From NCBI GenBank assembly GCA_964245885.1, contig CAXTOX010000002.1, positions 1 through 64,000 on the forward strand: a stretch of DNA of 64,000 nucleotides. Direction: 5' to 3'. This stretch comes from CAHJWO01 sp964245885. GTDB taxonomy: Bacteria; Verrucomicrobiota; Verrucomicrobiia; Chthoniobacterales; SZAS-18. This document shows positions 23,864 to 32,297 of this stretch, in pieces. The number at the start of each line of letters is the position of its first letter. Position 1 is the stretch's first letter. Below the pieces are notes generated by a model, which saw only the letters and a program-made list of their open reading frames with translations, was not told where the DNA came from and made no database searches. The position numbers were made by a program, and so were the translations under genes.

Positions 23864-26572
23864 ATGCCACCGACCAACGCGGAACTCATTCGTCTCGAAG
23901 AAGATCGGCAACGCCAGGCCCACTGGCGAAAATGGGGTCCGTACCTCAGCGAACGCCAATGGGGCACGGTGCGCGAAGACTACAGTGCGACCGGCGAGGC
24001 GTGGGATTACTTTCCCCACGACCATGCCCGCTCCCGGGTCTACCGCTGGGGGGAGGATGGGATCATGGGAATTTCGGACAACCACCAGCGGCTCTGCTTC
24101 GCGCTCGCGCTGTGGAACGAGCGCGATCCCATCCTCAAGGAGCGCATGTTCGGGCTGGCGGGCGGGGAGGGGAACCACGGCGAGGACGTGAAGGAATATT
24201 ACTTTTACGTCGATGCGACGCCGTCCCACTCCTACCTCAAAGGGCTGTACAAATACCCGCAGTCGGCTTTCCCGTATGAGCAACTGATCGAGGAAAACCG
24301 GCACCGCGGATTGGAGTTGCCCGAGTACGAACTGCTCGACACCGGAGTCTTCGACGGCGACCGCTACTTCGACGTGTCCATCGAGTACGCGAAAGCCTCG
24401 CCGGAGGACATTTGCATCCGGATCAAGGCGACCAACCGCGGCCCGGACGCCGCGCCGCTCCACCTCCTGCCGACGCTGTGGTTCCGCAACACGTGGGACT
24501 TCGGAGACACCGCGCCGAAGCCGGGGCTGAGTCTGGTCGCCACCGATGATCCGTACAAAACGGCCATCCGGGCCGAGCATCCCACATTGGGCACGATGCT
24601 GCTCGTGGCACAGGGGGCGGGGGCCCTTTTCACGGACAACGAAACGAACTTCCAACGTGTGTTCGGATCGTTGAACAACACGCCTTTCCAAAAAGACGGG
24701 ATCGGCCGCTACGTCGTGGACGGCGAAAAGAACGCGGTCAATCCCGCCCGCACCGGCACGAAGGCCGCCTTCCACTACATGCGCACGCTCCAACCGGGGG
24801 AAACGTTCGAGGTCAAAATGCGTTTGACTCGCGAGATAAAAAAAGAGGGGTCGGGCGACGGTTGGCTGGGTGCCGATTTCGACGCCGTCGTGGCTGCCCG
24901 CCAGCGAGAGGCGGACGAGTTTTACCGCACGCTCGCCCCGGACGCCCTCGACCCCGACCTTGCCAGCGTCCAGCGCCAGGCTTTCGCGGGTATGCTTTGG
25001 AACAAGCAGTTCTACCATTACGTCGTCGAACGCTGGCTCGACGGCGATCCGGGCCAGCCGACTCCGCCAACCGCACGGCTCGACGGACGCAACCACGACT
25101 GGCGGCATCTCTTCAACGAGGACATCCTCAGCCTGCCGGACACCTGGGAATTTCCGTGGTTCGCGTCGTGGGACCTCGCGTTCCACTGCCTGCCGCTCGC
25201 GCTGGTGGACCCGGAGTACGCCAAACGCCAGCTCATGCTGCTGACCCGCGAATGGTACATGCACCCCAACGGCCAGCTTCCCGCTTACGAATGGGCGTTC
25301 GGCGACGTGAACCCGCCCGTGCACGCCTGGGGCGCGTGGCGCGTGTACACCATCGAGCGCAAGGCGCGCGGCGGTGCGGCGGACGCGGGCGACCGGAAGT
25401 TTCTCGAACGGGTGTTCCAGAAGCTCTTGCTCAACTTCACCTGGTGGGTCAACCGCAAGGACGAACAGGGGCGCAACATCTTCCAGGGCGGCTTCCTCGG
25501 ACTGGACAACATCGGCGTCTTCGACCGCAGCCAGCCATTGCCGACCGGGGGCTACCTGGAAGAATCCGACGGCACGAGCTGGATGGCGATGTACGCGCTC
25601 AACCTGCTCAAAATCGCGCTCGAACTCGCCCAGTACAATCCGGTGTACGAGGACATCGCCAGCAAGTTCTTCGAGCACTTCCTCTCCATCGCCAGCGCGA
25701 TGACGGCGACGGGCGGCGACCGCACCTCGCTCTGGGACGAGGAGGACGGGCTGTTCTACGATCACATCCACCTGCCGAGCGGCGGCGAGGTGCCGCTGAA
25801 GATTCATTCCATGGTCAGCCTGATCCCGCTGTTCGCGGTGGAGGTGATTGAAACCGAGCTGATCGACCGGTTGCCGGGCTTCCAGCGCCGTTTCCAGTGG
25901 TTCATGGACAACCGGCCGAACCTGACGGGCAGCGTCAGCGGGCATTGCCAGGAGGAACGCGGCGGCAAACTGATGCTCTCCATCGTCGATGAGCACCGTC
26001 TGCGGCGCATCCTGACGCGGTTGCTCGACGAGAGCGAGTTTTTGGGGCCGTACGGCGTCCGCTCGGTGTCCAAGTACCACGAAGCGCATCCCTATGTCTT
26101 CCAGGCCGACGGCACGACGCGGACCGTGGACTACAACCCGGGCGAGTCGAAGACAGGTTTGTTCGGCGGCAACTCGAACTGGCGCGGGCCCGTGTGGATG
26201 CCGGTCAATTATCTGCTGATCGAGAGTTTACAGAAATTCCACTATTACCTCGGCGACGAGTACAAGGTCGAGTGCCCGACCGGTTCCGGCCAGTGGATGA
26301 CGCTGTGGCAGGTGGCGGCGGAAATCTCCCGGCGGCTCGTCGGCATCTTCCGGCGCGACCCGGAGAGCGGGTGGCGGGCGGTGTTCGGGGATTACGAGAA
26401 GTTCCAGACGGACCCCGGGTGGAACGCGTACCCGTTCTTCCACGAGTATTTCCACGCGGACGAAGGCCGCGGCTGCGGCGCGAGTCATCAGACCGGCTGG
26501 ACGGGTCTGGTAGCCAAACTGCTCCAGCAAACCGGCGAATACGGCCTGCTCGACGGGGACGTGCGCCCCTGA
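23864..26572 (+). CDS. Glycoside hydrolase family 63 protein (glucosidase-like)
   Basis: A 902-residue protein resembling bacterial GH63 enzymes (mannosyl-oligosaccharide glucosidase relatives). The N-terminal beta-sandwich carries GISDNHQRLCFALALWN and ERMFGLAGGEGNHGEDVKEY; the (alpha/alpha)6 barrel has LSLPDTWEFPWFASWDLAFH, PAYEWAFGDVNPPVHAWG and WRGPVWMPVNY. There is no signal peptide, so it is probably cytoplasmic. Bacterial members act on alpha-glucosides or compatible-solute-type glycosides; the substrate here is not known. The ATG at 23864 begins the conserved N-terminus. Confidence 0.85.
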   Translation: MPPTNAELIRLEEDRQRQAHWRKWGPYLSERQWGTVREDYSATGEAWDYFPHDHARSRVYRWGEDGIMGISDNHQRLCFALALWNERDPILKERMFGLAGGEGNHGEDVKEYYFYVDATPSHSYLKGLYKYPQSAFPYEQLIEENRHRGLELPEYELLDTGVFDGDRYFDVSIEYAKASPEDICIRIKATNRGPDAAPLHLLPTLWFRNTWDFGDTAPKPGLSLVATDDPYKTAIRAEHPTLGTMLLVAQGAGALFTDNETNFQRVFGSLNNTPFQKDGIGRYVVDGEKNAVNPARTGTKAAFHYMRTLQPGETFEVKMRLTREIKKEGSGDGWLGADFDAVVAARQREADEFYRTLAPDALDPDLASVQRQAFAGMLWNKQFYHYVVERWLDGDPGQPTPPTARLDGRNHDWRHLFNEDILSLPDTWEFPWFASWDLAFHCLPLALVDPEYAKRQLMLLTREWYMHPNGQLPAYEWAFGDVNPPVHAWGAWRVYTIERKARGGAADAGDRKFLERVFQKLLLNFTWWVNRKDEQGRNIFQGGFLGLDNIGVFDRSQPLPTGGYLEESDGTSWMAMYALNLLKIALELAQYNPVYEDIASKFFEHFLSIASAMTATGGDRTSLWDEEDGLFYDHIHLPSGGEVPLKIHSMVSLIPLFAVEVIETELIDRLPGFQRRFQWFMDNRPNLTGSVSGHCQEERGGKLMLSIVDEHRLRRILTRLLDESEFLGPYGVRSVSKYHEAHPYVFQADGTTRTVDYNPGESKTGLFGGNSNWRGPVWMPVNYLLIESLQKFHYYLGDEYKVECPTGSGQWMTLWQVAAEISRRLVGIFRRDPESGWRAVFGDYEKFQTDPGWNAYPFFHEYFHADEGRGCGASHQTGWTGLVAKLLQQTGEYGLLDGDVRP

Positions 26573-26620
26573 AAAACGTTGACGCACGGGGAGGGTGCCC
26601 GTAAAGAGCGGCGCACCGAC

Positions 26621-27412
26621 ATGAAACGTTCCATCCGCCGTTCCTTCACCGCCGTCGCCGGGCTGCCGCTGGCCGTTTTGCTGCTGGCTGGCTGCGAGAC
26701 GACGGTACCGCGCGTCATGTCGCCGGGAAGCTTTTCCACGGTGGTGATCGACGCCGGCCACGGTGGCCACGACTCCGGGGAGCGTCCGCCCGGCCGGCAG
26801 GCGGAGAAGGATCTCGCGCTGGACACCGCCCGACGGCTGGAGCCGCTCCTGCGTGAGGCGGGCTTGCGCACGGTGTTGACGCGTTCGGACGACACGTTCG
26901 TCGAACTCGACGACCGGGTGGCCATCGCTGACCGCTACGGCCCGGATGCCATCCTGGTGAGCATCCACTATAATGCTTCGGGCAGCAGCGCGCCGCACGG
27001 CATTGAGACGTATTTCTGGCGGGCCGACAGCCAGGGCCTCGCCACGCGCGTGCAGCGGAATATTCTCAGTGAGACCAGCATGCCCAACCACGGGGTCATC
27101 CGGCGCGTGCTGCGCCTGACGCACAATCCACGCGAGCCCGCCATCCTCTGCGAATGCGGCTACCTCACCAACGGGGCCGACTATGCGCTGGCCACCACCG
27201 ATTCATACCGGCAGAAAGTGGCCGAAGGCATCGCGGACGGGATCGTCGAGCAACACGAAAAGGGCGACATCGACCTCTTGAAGCTTCCGCCCGTGCGATC
27301 GTACTCGCCGCCGCGGCACGCCTACCGGCGACATCACGTGAACGTCTCCAGGCACCACAAGACAACTTCCAAGTCAAAGAAGTCGTCTTCGAAGAAGCGA
27401 AAGCGGTCGTAA
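26621..27412 (+). CDS. N-acetylmuramoyl-L-alanine amidase (Amidase_3), lipoprotein
   Basis: A 263-residue zinc amidase that cleaves the bond between MurNAc and L-Ala in peptidoglycan. A lipoprotein signal peptide ends in the lipobox LLAGC (about residues 22-26), so it is anchored to a membrane. Zinc and catalytic residues are visible: His in DAGHGGHDSG, Glu in AEKDLALD, His in SIHYNA, and Glu in ILCECGYLTN. The last 40 residues are Lys/Arg/Ser-rich, perhaps binding the wall. ATG 26621 precedes the signal; it lies 48 bases after the GH63 stop. Confidence 0.93.
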   Translation: MKRSIRRSFTAVAGLPLAVLLLAGCETTVPRVMSPGSFSTVVIDAGHGGHDSGERPPGRQAEKDLALDTARRLEPLLREAGLRTVLTRSDDTFVELDDRVAIADRYGPDAILVSIHYNASGSSAPHGIETYFWRADSQGLATRVQRNILSETSMPNHGVIRRVLRLTHNPREPAILCECGYLTNGADYALATTDSYRQKVAEGIADGIVEQHEKGDIDLLKLPPVRSYSPPRHAYRRHHVNVSRHHKTTSKSKKSSSKKRKRS

Positions 27413-27471
27413 GCCTCAACGTCGACCAGCGCGTGCGCGAGAGCGTTTTCCGTTTACCTGTGAGGCTCTTT

Positions 27472-27491
27472 CCAGCCCCTCCCGGGGCTGG
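27472..27491. terminator. GC hairpin between convergent genes (weak)
   Basis: CCAGCCCC pairs with GGGGCTGG across a 4-base loop, between the amidase stop (27412) and the DUF1460 stop (27519). Neither side has a proper T-run, so termination activity is only suggested by position. Confidence 0.35.
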
Positions 27492-27518
27492 GAACCTGAC
27501 AAGCGGCCGAAAAACGCT

Positions 27519-28448
27519 TCAGCGGTCTGCTACCATACGTGCCGATACATCTTCCGGCCGGGCGACCACGATCCCGGCATCGTCGCCCTTGTCGGCGAGA
27601 TAGGCGGAGAGTTCGTCGTCCAGCACCACTTTGCGGTAGCGCGAGGAGGCGTGCATGAAGCGCAAAACGCCGTTGGCATCGCGGTACGCCAGCCCGACGT
27701 GCGAGGTGTACCCCGCCGTGTCGCGGCTGGTGACGGCGATGATATCGCCGTTGCGCAGGTAGGGTTCGGCGGCGGCGACGCGGTTCTTCGGCACGTGGTA
27801 AACCGGCAAGTCAGAATCTTGCTCCTGGATTTGGGCCATTCCGGTGAGAAGAGCCGGATTGTTGCGCAAGTACCGGTAGCTTTTCCACATGGTTGTCATT
27901 TCGTGGATGTCACGGTGCTCCATCCTCTCCGCGCTGGGCAGCCGCGCGGTGATGTTCGTGACCAAGCCCCGCTTCTCGTTGTCGGCAAACAGCTCCTCCA
28001 AAAAATGGAGGCGCGAAAGGTATTCGCCGGTGCAGCGACCGTGACGATACCGGTCCAGCTCGATCATCCGGAGCAGGTCTGCCGGGACGTACGGACCCTC
28101 CTTGGCGCGCAGCATCCGGGCGAAACCGAGGGAAATTTCAAAAAACGTCCAGCAGTCCACGCCCTCGAAGTTCGCCGACGGTGCTTCGACGCGGTCGTCG
28201 ATCTCCAGCGTGAAGCCTTTGTAAGGGGTGCCCATCAACGCCGCGCCGACGCGCACGGTGCGGTCACCGACCGGCAGGGCGCGCCAGTTCTCGCGTTGCG
28301 CCTGGGCGACGAGGCGGTCAAAGGTGGCCCGGCCTTTGAAGACGGTGCTCATCGGGAGTTCGCTGGCCGCTCGTGCGGAGCCTGAGGCAACGCCGAAAAC
28401 GAAGGCGAACAAGAACCACGGACGCAAGCGAAAGAGCAAAGCGGTCAT
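27519..28448 (-). CDS. DUF1460 exported protein (amidase-like, NlpC/P60-related)
   Basis: A 309-residue protein with a signal peptide (FLFAFVFGVASGSARA, residues about 12-27). It matches DUF1460, whose structurally known members resemble peptidoglycan amidases with a Cys-His pair: here the probable nucleophile is Cys in EGVDCWTFFE (about residue 115) and the His in TSHVGLAY (about residue 252), followed by MHASS. It is convergent with a second peptidoglycan amidase gene. Likely role: cell-wall remodelling or recycling in the periplasm; substrate not shown. Confidence 0.83.
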   Translation of the reverse strand: MTALLFRLRPWFLFAFVFGVASGSARAASELPMSTVFKGRATFDRLVAQAQRENWRALPVGDRTVRVGAALMGTPYKGFTLEIDDRVEAPSANFEGVDCWTFFEISLGFARMLRAKEGPYVPADLLRMIELDRYRHGRCTGEYLSRLHFLEELFADNEKRGLVTNITARLPSAERMEHRDIHEMTTMWKSYRYLRNNPALLTGMAQIQEQDSDLPVYHVPKNRVAAAEPYLRNGDIIAVTSRDTAGYTSHVGLAYRDANGVLRFMHASSRYRKVVLDDELSAYLADKGDDAGIVVARPEDVSARMVADR

Positions 28449-28633
28449 AGGCTATGAGCAAGAGGGACGAACAGAAAAGTGTTTCACAGAAACCTGAATT
28501 TAGGCGGAACAGAGAAAATAGCGTGCCTGACGACGCAAAAAGCACGTGCAGGCGCACCAGTCCCACAAAAAAAGCGTTCGGACCTCAAAAAAGGATTGTT
28601 TCCCAGCGCGGCTTCTTTTTAATCCACTGGCTT

Positions 28634-28927
28634 ATGGCAACTACTAAAAAACCAGCCGCTAAAGCCGAGCCGAAAAAAACCAACGCCGGTTTTCTCAAAC
28701 CGGTCACCCCAGACGACAAACTTGCAGCCGTGGTGGGCGCTTCGCCGCTGCCCCGCACGGAATTGACCAGCAAACTGTGGGCCTACATCAAGGAGCACAA
28801 ATTGCAGGACCCCAAGAAAAAGACACAGATCAACGCCGATGCCGCCCTCAAAGCAGTTTTTGACGGCAAGGGCACCGTCACCATGTTCGAGATGAACAAA
28901 CTGGTGAACGGCCATTTGAAGAAGTGA
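28634..28927 (+). CDS. SWIB/MDM2-domain protein
   Basis: A 97-residue basic protein. An Ala/Lys-rich N-terminus (MATTKKPAAKAEPKK) precedes a SWIB domain of about 70 residues: LAAVVGASPLPRTELTSKLW, YIKEHKLQDPKKKTQINAD, and MFEMNKLVNGHLKK. SWIB domains occur in eukaryotic chromatin remodellers and, in bacteria, mainly in the Chlamydiae and Verrucomicrobia branch, sometimes fused to topoisomerase I. Here it is a free protein, suggestive of nucleoid or DNA association but untested. The ATG at 28634 gives the usual compact form; an open frame extends further upstream but looks non-coding. Confidence 0.88.
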   Translation: MATTKKPAAKAEPKKTNAGFLKPVTPDDKLAAVVGASPLPRTELTSKLWAYIKEHKLQDPKKKTQINADAALKAVFDGKGTVTMFEMNKLVNGHLKK

Positions 28928-29104
28928 GGTTAGGCGGCAGGGAAGGATTGTTCCTTTCATAGTTGCCGAAGAAGTCAGCGGCTGCCGCAGGGGAATGCGT
29001 CGGGCATCTTGCCCGCGCGTTCTTGGCGACAAGCCGCGTTCTTGTCCCGCATTCGCGAGCGTCTGCTTCGTTGCGCTGGCGACTTGCTTCGGTAAAGATC
29101 GGGC

Positions 29105-29710
29105 ATGGACGATGCAGAGGTCGAAAATCGGACGGCGGATCCGCCGGCGGTTGTCTCCCGGCGGAGGACGGGCGGATGGACCACGGGCACTGATACGGCC
29201 GGGATGTTGGTTTTGACCATCGTTTCGTTCGGCGTGGGGTGTGTCGTCAATTTGCTTCGGGCGCAGCCGCTTCCGTGGGTTTACGAGAACCGTGCGCAAG
29301 CGCTTGATCGAGCGGTGGCTCGATTGGAAGACAACCGCTCTGCATACGCCCCGGACGAGGTTCCGCAAGAGATCCGGCTGGACGCGTTCCAGAGCTTTGT
29401 GACCGAGCGCAAGGGGCTGGTCCTCGATGCACGGCCGGCAGTGTTTTACCATGAAGCGCACGTGCCCGGCGCGCTGAGTCTGCCCCGGGAGACGTTCGTG
29501 GAGTCCTACGACGCGCTGCGCGCGATGCTCGAAGCCTCCCGGCGCGGGCCGACGGCAATCTACTGCTCGGGTGCGGATTGTCCCGACAGTCAGCTTTTGA
29601 GCGATGCGCTGACCAAGCTCGGCTATCGACGCCTGCTGATCTACACGTCCGGTTGGGAGGAGTGGTCACAAACCGGACTTCCGCAGGAGGGGGCGTCCGC
29701 CACACCGTGA
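29105..29710 (+). CDS. Membrane-anchored rhodanese-domain protein
   Basis: A 201-residue protein with one membrane span at about 32-50 (GMLVLTIVSFGVGCVVNLL) and a C-terminal rhodanese domain (about 90-195). The likely catalytic Cys is in IYCSGADCPDSQ, close to the usual CxxGxxS loop; DARPAVFYHEAHVPGA is the DxR..F..GHIPGA-type region. Rhodaneses carry persulfide sulfur; the cellular partner is unknown. The stop overlaps a possible GTG start of the MauE/DoxX gene, so the two are likely one operon. Confidence 0.85.
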   Translation: MDDAEVENRTADPPAVVSRRRTGGWTTGTDTAGMLVLTIVSFGVGCVVNLLRAQPLPWVYENRAQALDRAVARLEDNRSAYAPDEVPQEIRLDAFQSFVTERKGLVLDARPAVFYHEAHVPGALSLPRETFVESYDALRAMLEASRRGPTAIYCSGADCPDSQLLSDALTKLGYRRLLIYTSGWEEWSQTGLPQEGASATP

Positions 29711-30171
29711 ATCCTCCCGGCAGGATGGCGGCGCGAGTTGGTCTCTGGCTGCTGCGACTCGCGCTCTCAGGCGTGTTTATCTACGCCGGGATGTTGAAAC
29801 TGCGCGATCCGCGTTCGTTCTCGGAAAGCATGGCCTCGTTCCGTCTGCTGCCGCCGGTGCTGATCAACCCGGCCGTTCTGACTTTGCCGGTGTTGGAAAT
29901 TCTTTCGGGCGTGCTGGCGTTGGGAGGCGGTTGGTGGCGACGTGTTGGAGCGTTCAGCCTGCTGGCAATGCTCATCGTGTTCGTGTGCGTGTTGGCAACC
30001 ACACTGGCACGGGGGCTAAACGTCGATTGCGGCTGTTTTGGTACGACCGGTTTTGACGTACTTACTCCGAGCAAAAACTTGTGGGAAGTGATCCTGCGCG
30101 ACCTAGCGCTCGGAACACTGGCGTGGGTGCTCTACGTCGTCGCCCGGAACACTGCGTCCAAGCCAAATTGA
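29707..30171 (+). CDS. MauE/DoxX-type four-helix membrane protein
   Basis: A 154-residue integral membrane protein with four predicted spans and a Cys motif (VDCGCFG near residue 107). It resembles the MauE/DoxX superfamily, linked in other bacteria to disulfide or sulfur chemistry. It starts either at GTG 29707, overlapping the rhodanese stop (GTGA), or at ATG 29725, which would remove six residues; a purine-rich AGGAGGGGG lies 14 bases before the GTG. Pairing with a rhodanese supports a role in thiol/sulfur metabolism (inference). Confidence 0.82.
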   Translation: MNPPGRMAARVGLWLLRLALSGVFIYAGMLKLRDPRSFSESMASFRLLPPVLINPAVLTLPVLEILSGVLALGGGWWRRVGAFSLLAMLIVFVCVLATTLARGLNVDCGCFGTTGFDVLTPSKNLWEVILRDLALGTLAWVLYVVARNTASKPN

Positions 30172-30246
30172 GCCACAGCCGTCCACCTGCCAGACGCGCC
30201 GCAGCCAACCTGTGGGTTTGATGCGCAGAAGGGAAGTGACGGTTGC

Positions 30247-30281
30247 AAAAAAGCCCCGGCAGCGTCGGGCGCTGCCGGGGC
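30247..30281 (-). terminator. Intrinsic terminator for the minus-strand phage-type gene
   Basis: On the minus strand, GCCCCGGCAGCG and CGCTGCCGGGGC (30270-30281 and 30253-30264) form a perfect 12-bp stem with a 5-base loop and run into six Ts (30252-30247). It lies 41 bases past the end of the gene at 30322-31431 and could also affect readthrough from the DoxX gene. Confidence 0.9.
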
Positions 30282-30321
30282 GAAGGGGGCTTCTTTGTTC
30301 AGACCGCAGCAACCCGTGCGA

Positions 30322-31431
30322 TCAATTTCGGTGCGCGTGCGCCGGCCGGTTGGCCGACGGGCGCGACGCTGGTGCCGATGCGTCGTTGTGGTCGGAGCGC
30401 CAGTTGCGGTAAGCCTTCAACGCGTCGATCAACGCCAAGTCTTCCACGCTGGTCGCGCCGTTGACTTCCTTCTTGGGCATCCAGTCGGTCTCGTACCAGT
30501 GCACCTGCTGAGGGCTGAGTTCCGAGAGCATCAAGCCACGATTCTTGCCGAAGTGGATGCGCGTCTCGCGGAAGTCGGGGTTCGTTCCACGGATCGGGAC
30601 GGGGGCGGCTTCCTCCGCCTCGAACACATCGTCATCGTCCGCCGACAAAACGGGAACTTCCACTACCGGTGGCACAGGCGTCGCGGGGCGCTGTGCGGCC
30701 ACCGGGGCAGCCGGAGCCACCGTCGGGGCCGGCGTGGTTGCCACGAGGTTCGCGCTGATGTCCTCAAGGTCTTGGGTAAAGATGTCGCTGGCAGCCGTCG
30801 CGGTGAGCACCGCATCCACCAAGGCGCGCTTCTTGGCCATCTTCAGCACGGTGTTGTAATTGTCGGCCGGGTTATCGTTCTCGACCTTCTCGCCACCCTT
30901 GGCGATCATCCAGCCCTTACCGTCCACCTTCTTCACCGTGAAACCCTTGCCACCGAGCAGTTCCTGCGCCTTGGCGGGATCCTCCTGGCGGAGGTCCCAA
31001 TAGGTGCGAGGCACCGGCTTGTCGGTCGGCTCGGCCGCACCTTGGCGGAAGCGATACTTGCCTTCCATGGTCGAACAGGTGCCGACCCCTTGGCCGAGGA
31101 AGCTGCCGGTCAAGATGCTGGAAAGCGTGCATTGCACCCGGTACTCGCGGTGTTCGCGGTCGAGGTTGCGCTCATCCACGTCATAGGTCGGAGCGAGGCG
31201 GAAAGTCAGGCAGAGCTTCTCCGCGCCGGGCTTGAGCAGGGTCGGCTTGTCGCCGCAGCCGGGGATGCGGCCGAAGTGTTCGCCGTCCTTCATGGCGGTG
31301 CCCATGATTTGCTGGATCAAGGCGACCTGTCCAAGCACCTGCTGGACGGTCATCGCGGACGACGCAGGGTCGACCGCCAGCGTAACGAGTCTATCGTCGC
31401 GTAGGGGGGCAAATGACGTGGTGTTTTTCAT
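30322..31431 (-). CDS. Phage-type recombination-associated protein with ExoX-like C-terminus
   Basis: A 369-residue cytoplasmic protein. The first 210 residues match a family seen in phages and prophages but without a firmly known function: IPGCGDKPTLLKPGAEKLC, HREYRVQCTLSS, GVGTCSTMEGKYRFR and YNTVLKMAKKRALVDAV are its hallmark segments. A Pro/Ala linker (about 225-275) leads to a C-terminal domain (IHFGKNRGLMLSELSPQQV) resembling the small C-terminal module of exonuclease-X-like proteins. It may help single-strand annealing or recombination. The start ATG at 31431 lies within a 20-bp palindrome; a terminator follows. No other phage genes surround it. Confidence 0.6.
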   Translation of the reverse strand: MKNTTSFAPLRDDRLVTLAVDPASSAMTVQQVLGQVALIQQIMGTAMKDGEHFGRIPGCGDKPTLLKPGAEKLCLTFRLAPTYDVDERNLDREHREYRVQCTLSSILTGSFLGQGVGTCSTMEGKYRFRQGAAEPTDKPVPRTYWDLRQEDPAKAQELLGGKGFTVKKVDGKGWMIAKGGEKVENDNPADNYNTVLKMAKKRALVDAVLTATAASDIFTQDLEDISANLVATTPAPTVAPAAPVAAQRPATPVPPVVEVPVLSADDDDVFEAEEAAPVPIRGTNPDFRETRIHFGKNRGLMLSELSPQQVHWYETDWMPKKEVNGATSVEDLALIDALKAYRNWRSDHNDASAPASRPSANRPAHAHRN

Positions 31432-31440
31432 TGAAAACAC
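31421..31440. promoter_or_regulatory. 20-bp palindrome overlapping a start codon
   Basis: The sequence GTGTTTT-TCATTG-AAAACAC has 7-bp perfect arms and contains the start codon (31429-31431, minus strand) of the phage-type gene. Its place suggests an autoregulatory operator or an RNA hairpin that hides the start. The upstream 100 bases are AT-rich compared with the rest of the window, which fits a promoter region. No regulator is encoded beside it. Confidence 0.45.
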
Positions 31441-31548
31441 CGTACATTGAACCTCGGGAAAAATCAAATAGATTCACCGCTTTTTCACAATGCGCTAACA
31501 TCTAATACGCAATGACTTGCACGCTGGTTTTTCCCGGTTGTTCACAAG

Positions 31549-32250
31549 TTAGGTTTTTTGACTCTTGAACTGGGAAAAATCTTCTAAATCCTTGATCACC
31601 GTGCAGAGGTAAACCGGCTCCGGGTGCAGGCGGCGGTATTTGGTAATTTCCATCTTGTTGAGCACGCGGAACCCATACCGCTGGAACATCTTCTCGCCGC
31701 GGCGGTTGGCGAAGCTGACCATTTGGCCGTAAACCCGTTTCTCCCCCTTGTCGGTGAGATACTGGAGGTAGGCGTCGATCAACAGACGCGTGTTGAACAT
31801 GCTGCGCGCATCAGGCAGGAGGTTGAGGTGAAAATGCGCCGTGCGCCGGGGGACGGCGGGAACCTCCCGCCAAGCGTTGCTCAACATCCAGTGGATGAAA
31901 CGCCGGCTGGCGGCGTTGTAGCGCGGGTAGCGCCACAGGATGCGCGCCGCTAAGCGGAAGTTCTGGAGAAAATTGTGGAATTGGTTGCGCAACGGCCACC
32001 GGCAACCCAGCAGGTAGCCACGTACCTCCCCGGCGATCTCCATGATGAAGGCCGACTCCGGCTCTTTTTCCAGGTAATAGTTCGTCAGGAAGTCGGCGAA
32101 GAGGTCCCGGTCGCTGAACACCGGGTCGATGGGTTGCCCGAGGAAGCCGGTGTCGCAGCACAGCGCGCGGACGGCTTGCCGGTCCGCAGGACGATAGTTG
32201 CGGATGATACAAGGCGGTGCGGTGATGGCACCGGAAGGTTCTTTACTCAT
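31549..32250 (-). CDS. GNAT-family N-acetyltransferase
   Basis: A 233-residue protein with a GNAT fold: IIRNYRPADRQAVRALC near the N-terminus, ESAFIMEIAGEVRGYLLG as central beta strands, and YGQMVSFANRRGEKMFQRYGF as the acetyl-CoA-binding and late helix region. The acceptor substrate is unknown. It starts 47 bases after the glycosyltransferase on the same strand, so it may modify a glycoconjugate made by its neighbour (inference). Confidence 0.78.
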   Translation of the reverse strand: MSKEPSGAITAPPCIIRNYRPADRQAVRALCCDTGFLGQPIDPVFSDRDLFADFLTNYYLEKEPESAFIMEIAGEVRGYLLGCRWPLRNQFHNFLQNFRLAARILWRYPRYNAASRRFIHWMLSNAWREVPAVPRRTAHFHLNLLPDARSMFNTRLLIDAYLQYLTDKGEKRVYGQMVSFANRRGEKMFQRYGFRVLNKMEITKYRRLHPEPVYLCTVIKDLEDFSQFKSQKT

Positions 32251-32297
32251 ATAGATGCGACGTGGTTCTCACATGGACGGCCTGGAGCGGCGGGTGT

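Noticed and set aside
23834..26089. Long open frame (751 codons) on the minus strand inside the GH63 gene
   Set aside because: It is the shadow of a GC-rich gene; its translation shows no recognisable family and the plus-strand GH63 motifs are intact.
28454..28633. Upstream extension of the SWIB gene
   Set aside because: The open frame continues to 28454, but the added 60 residues are low-quality, basic and unlike the compact family members.
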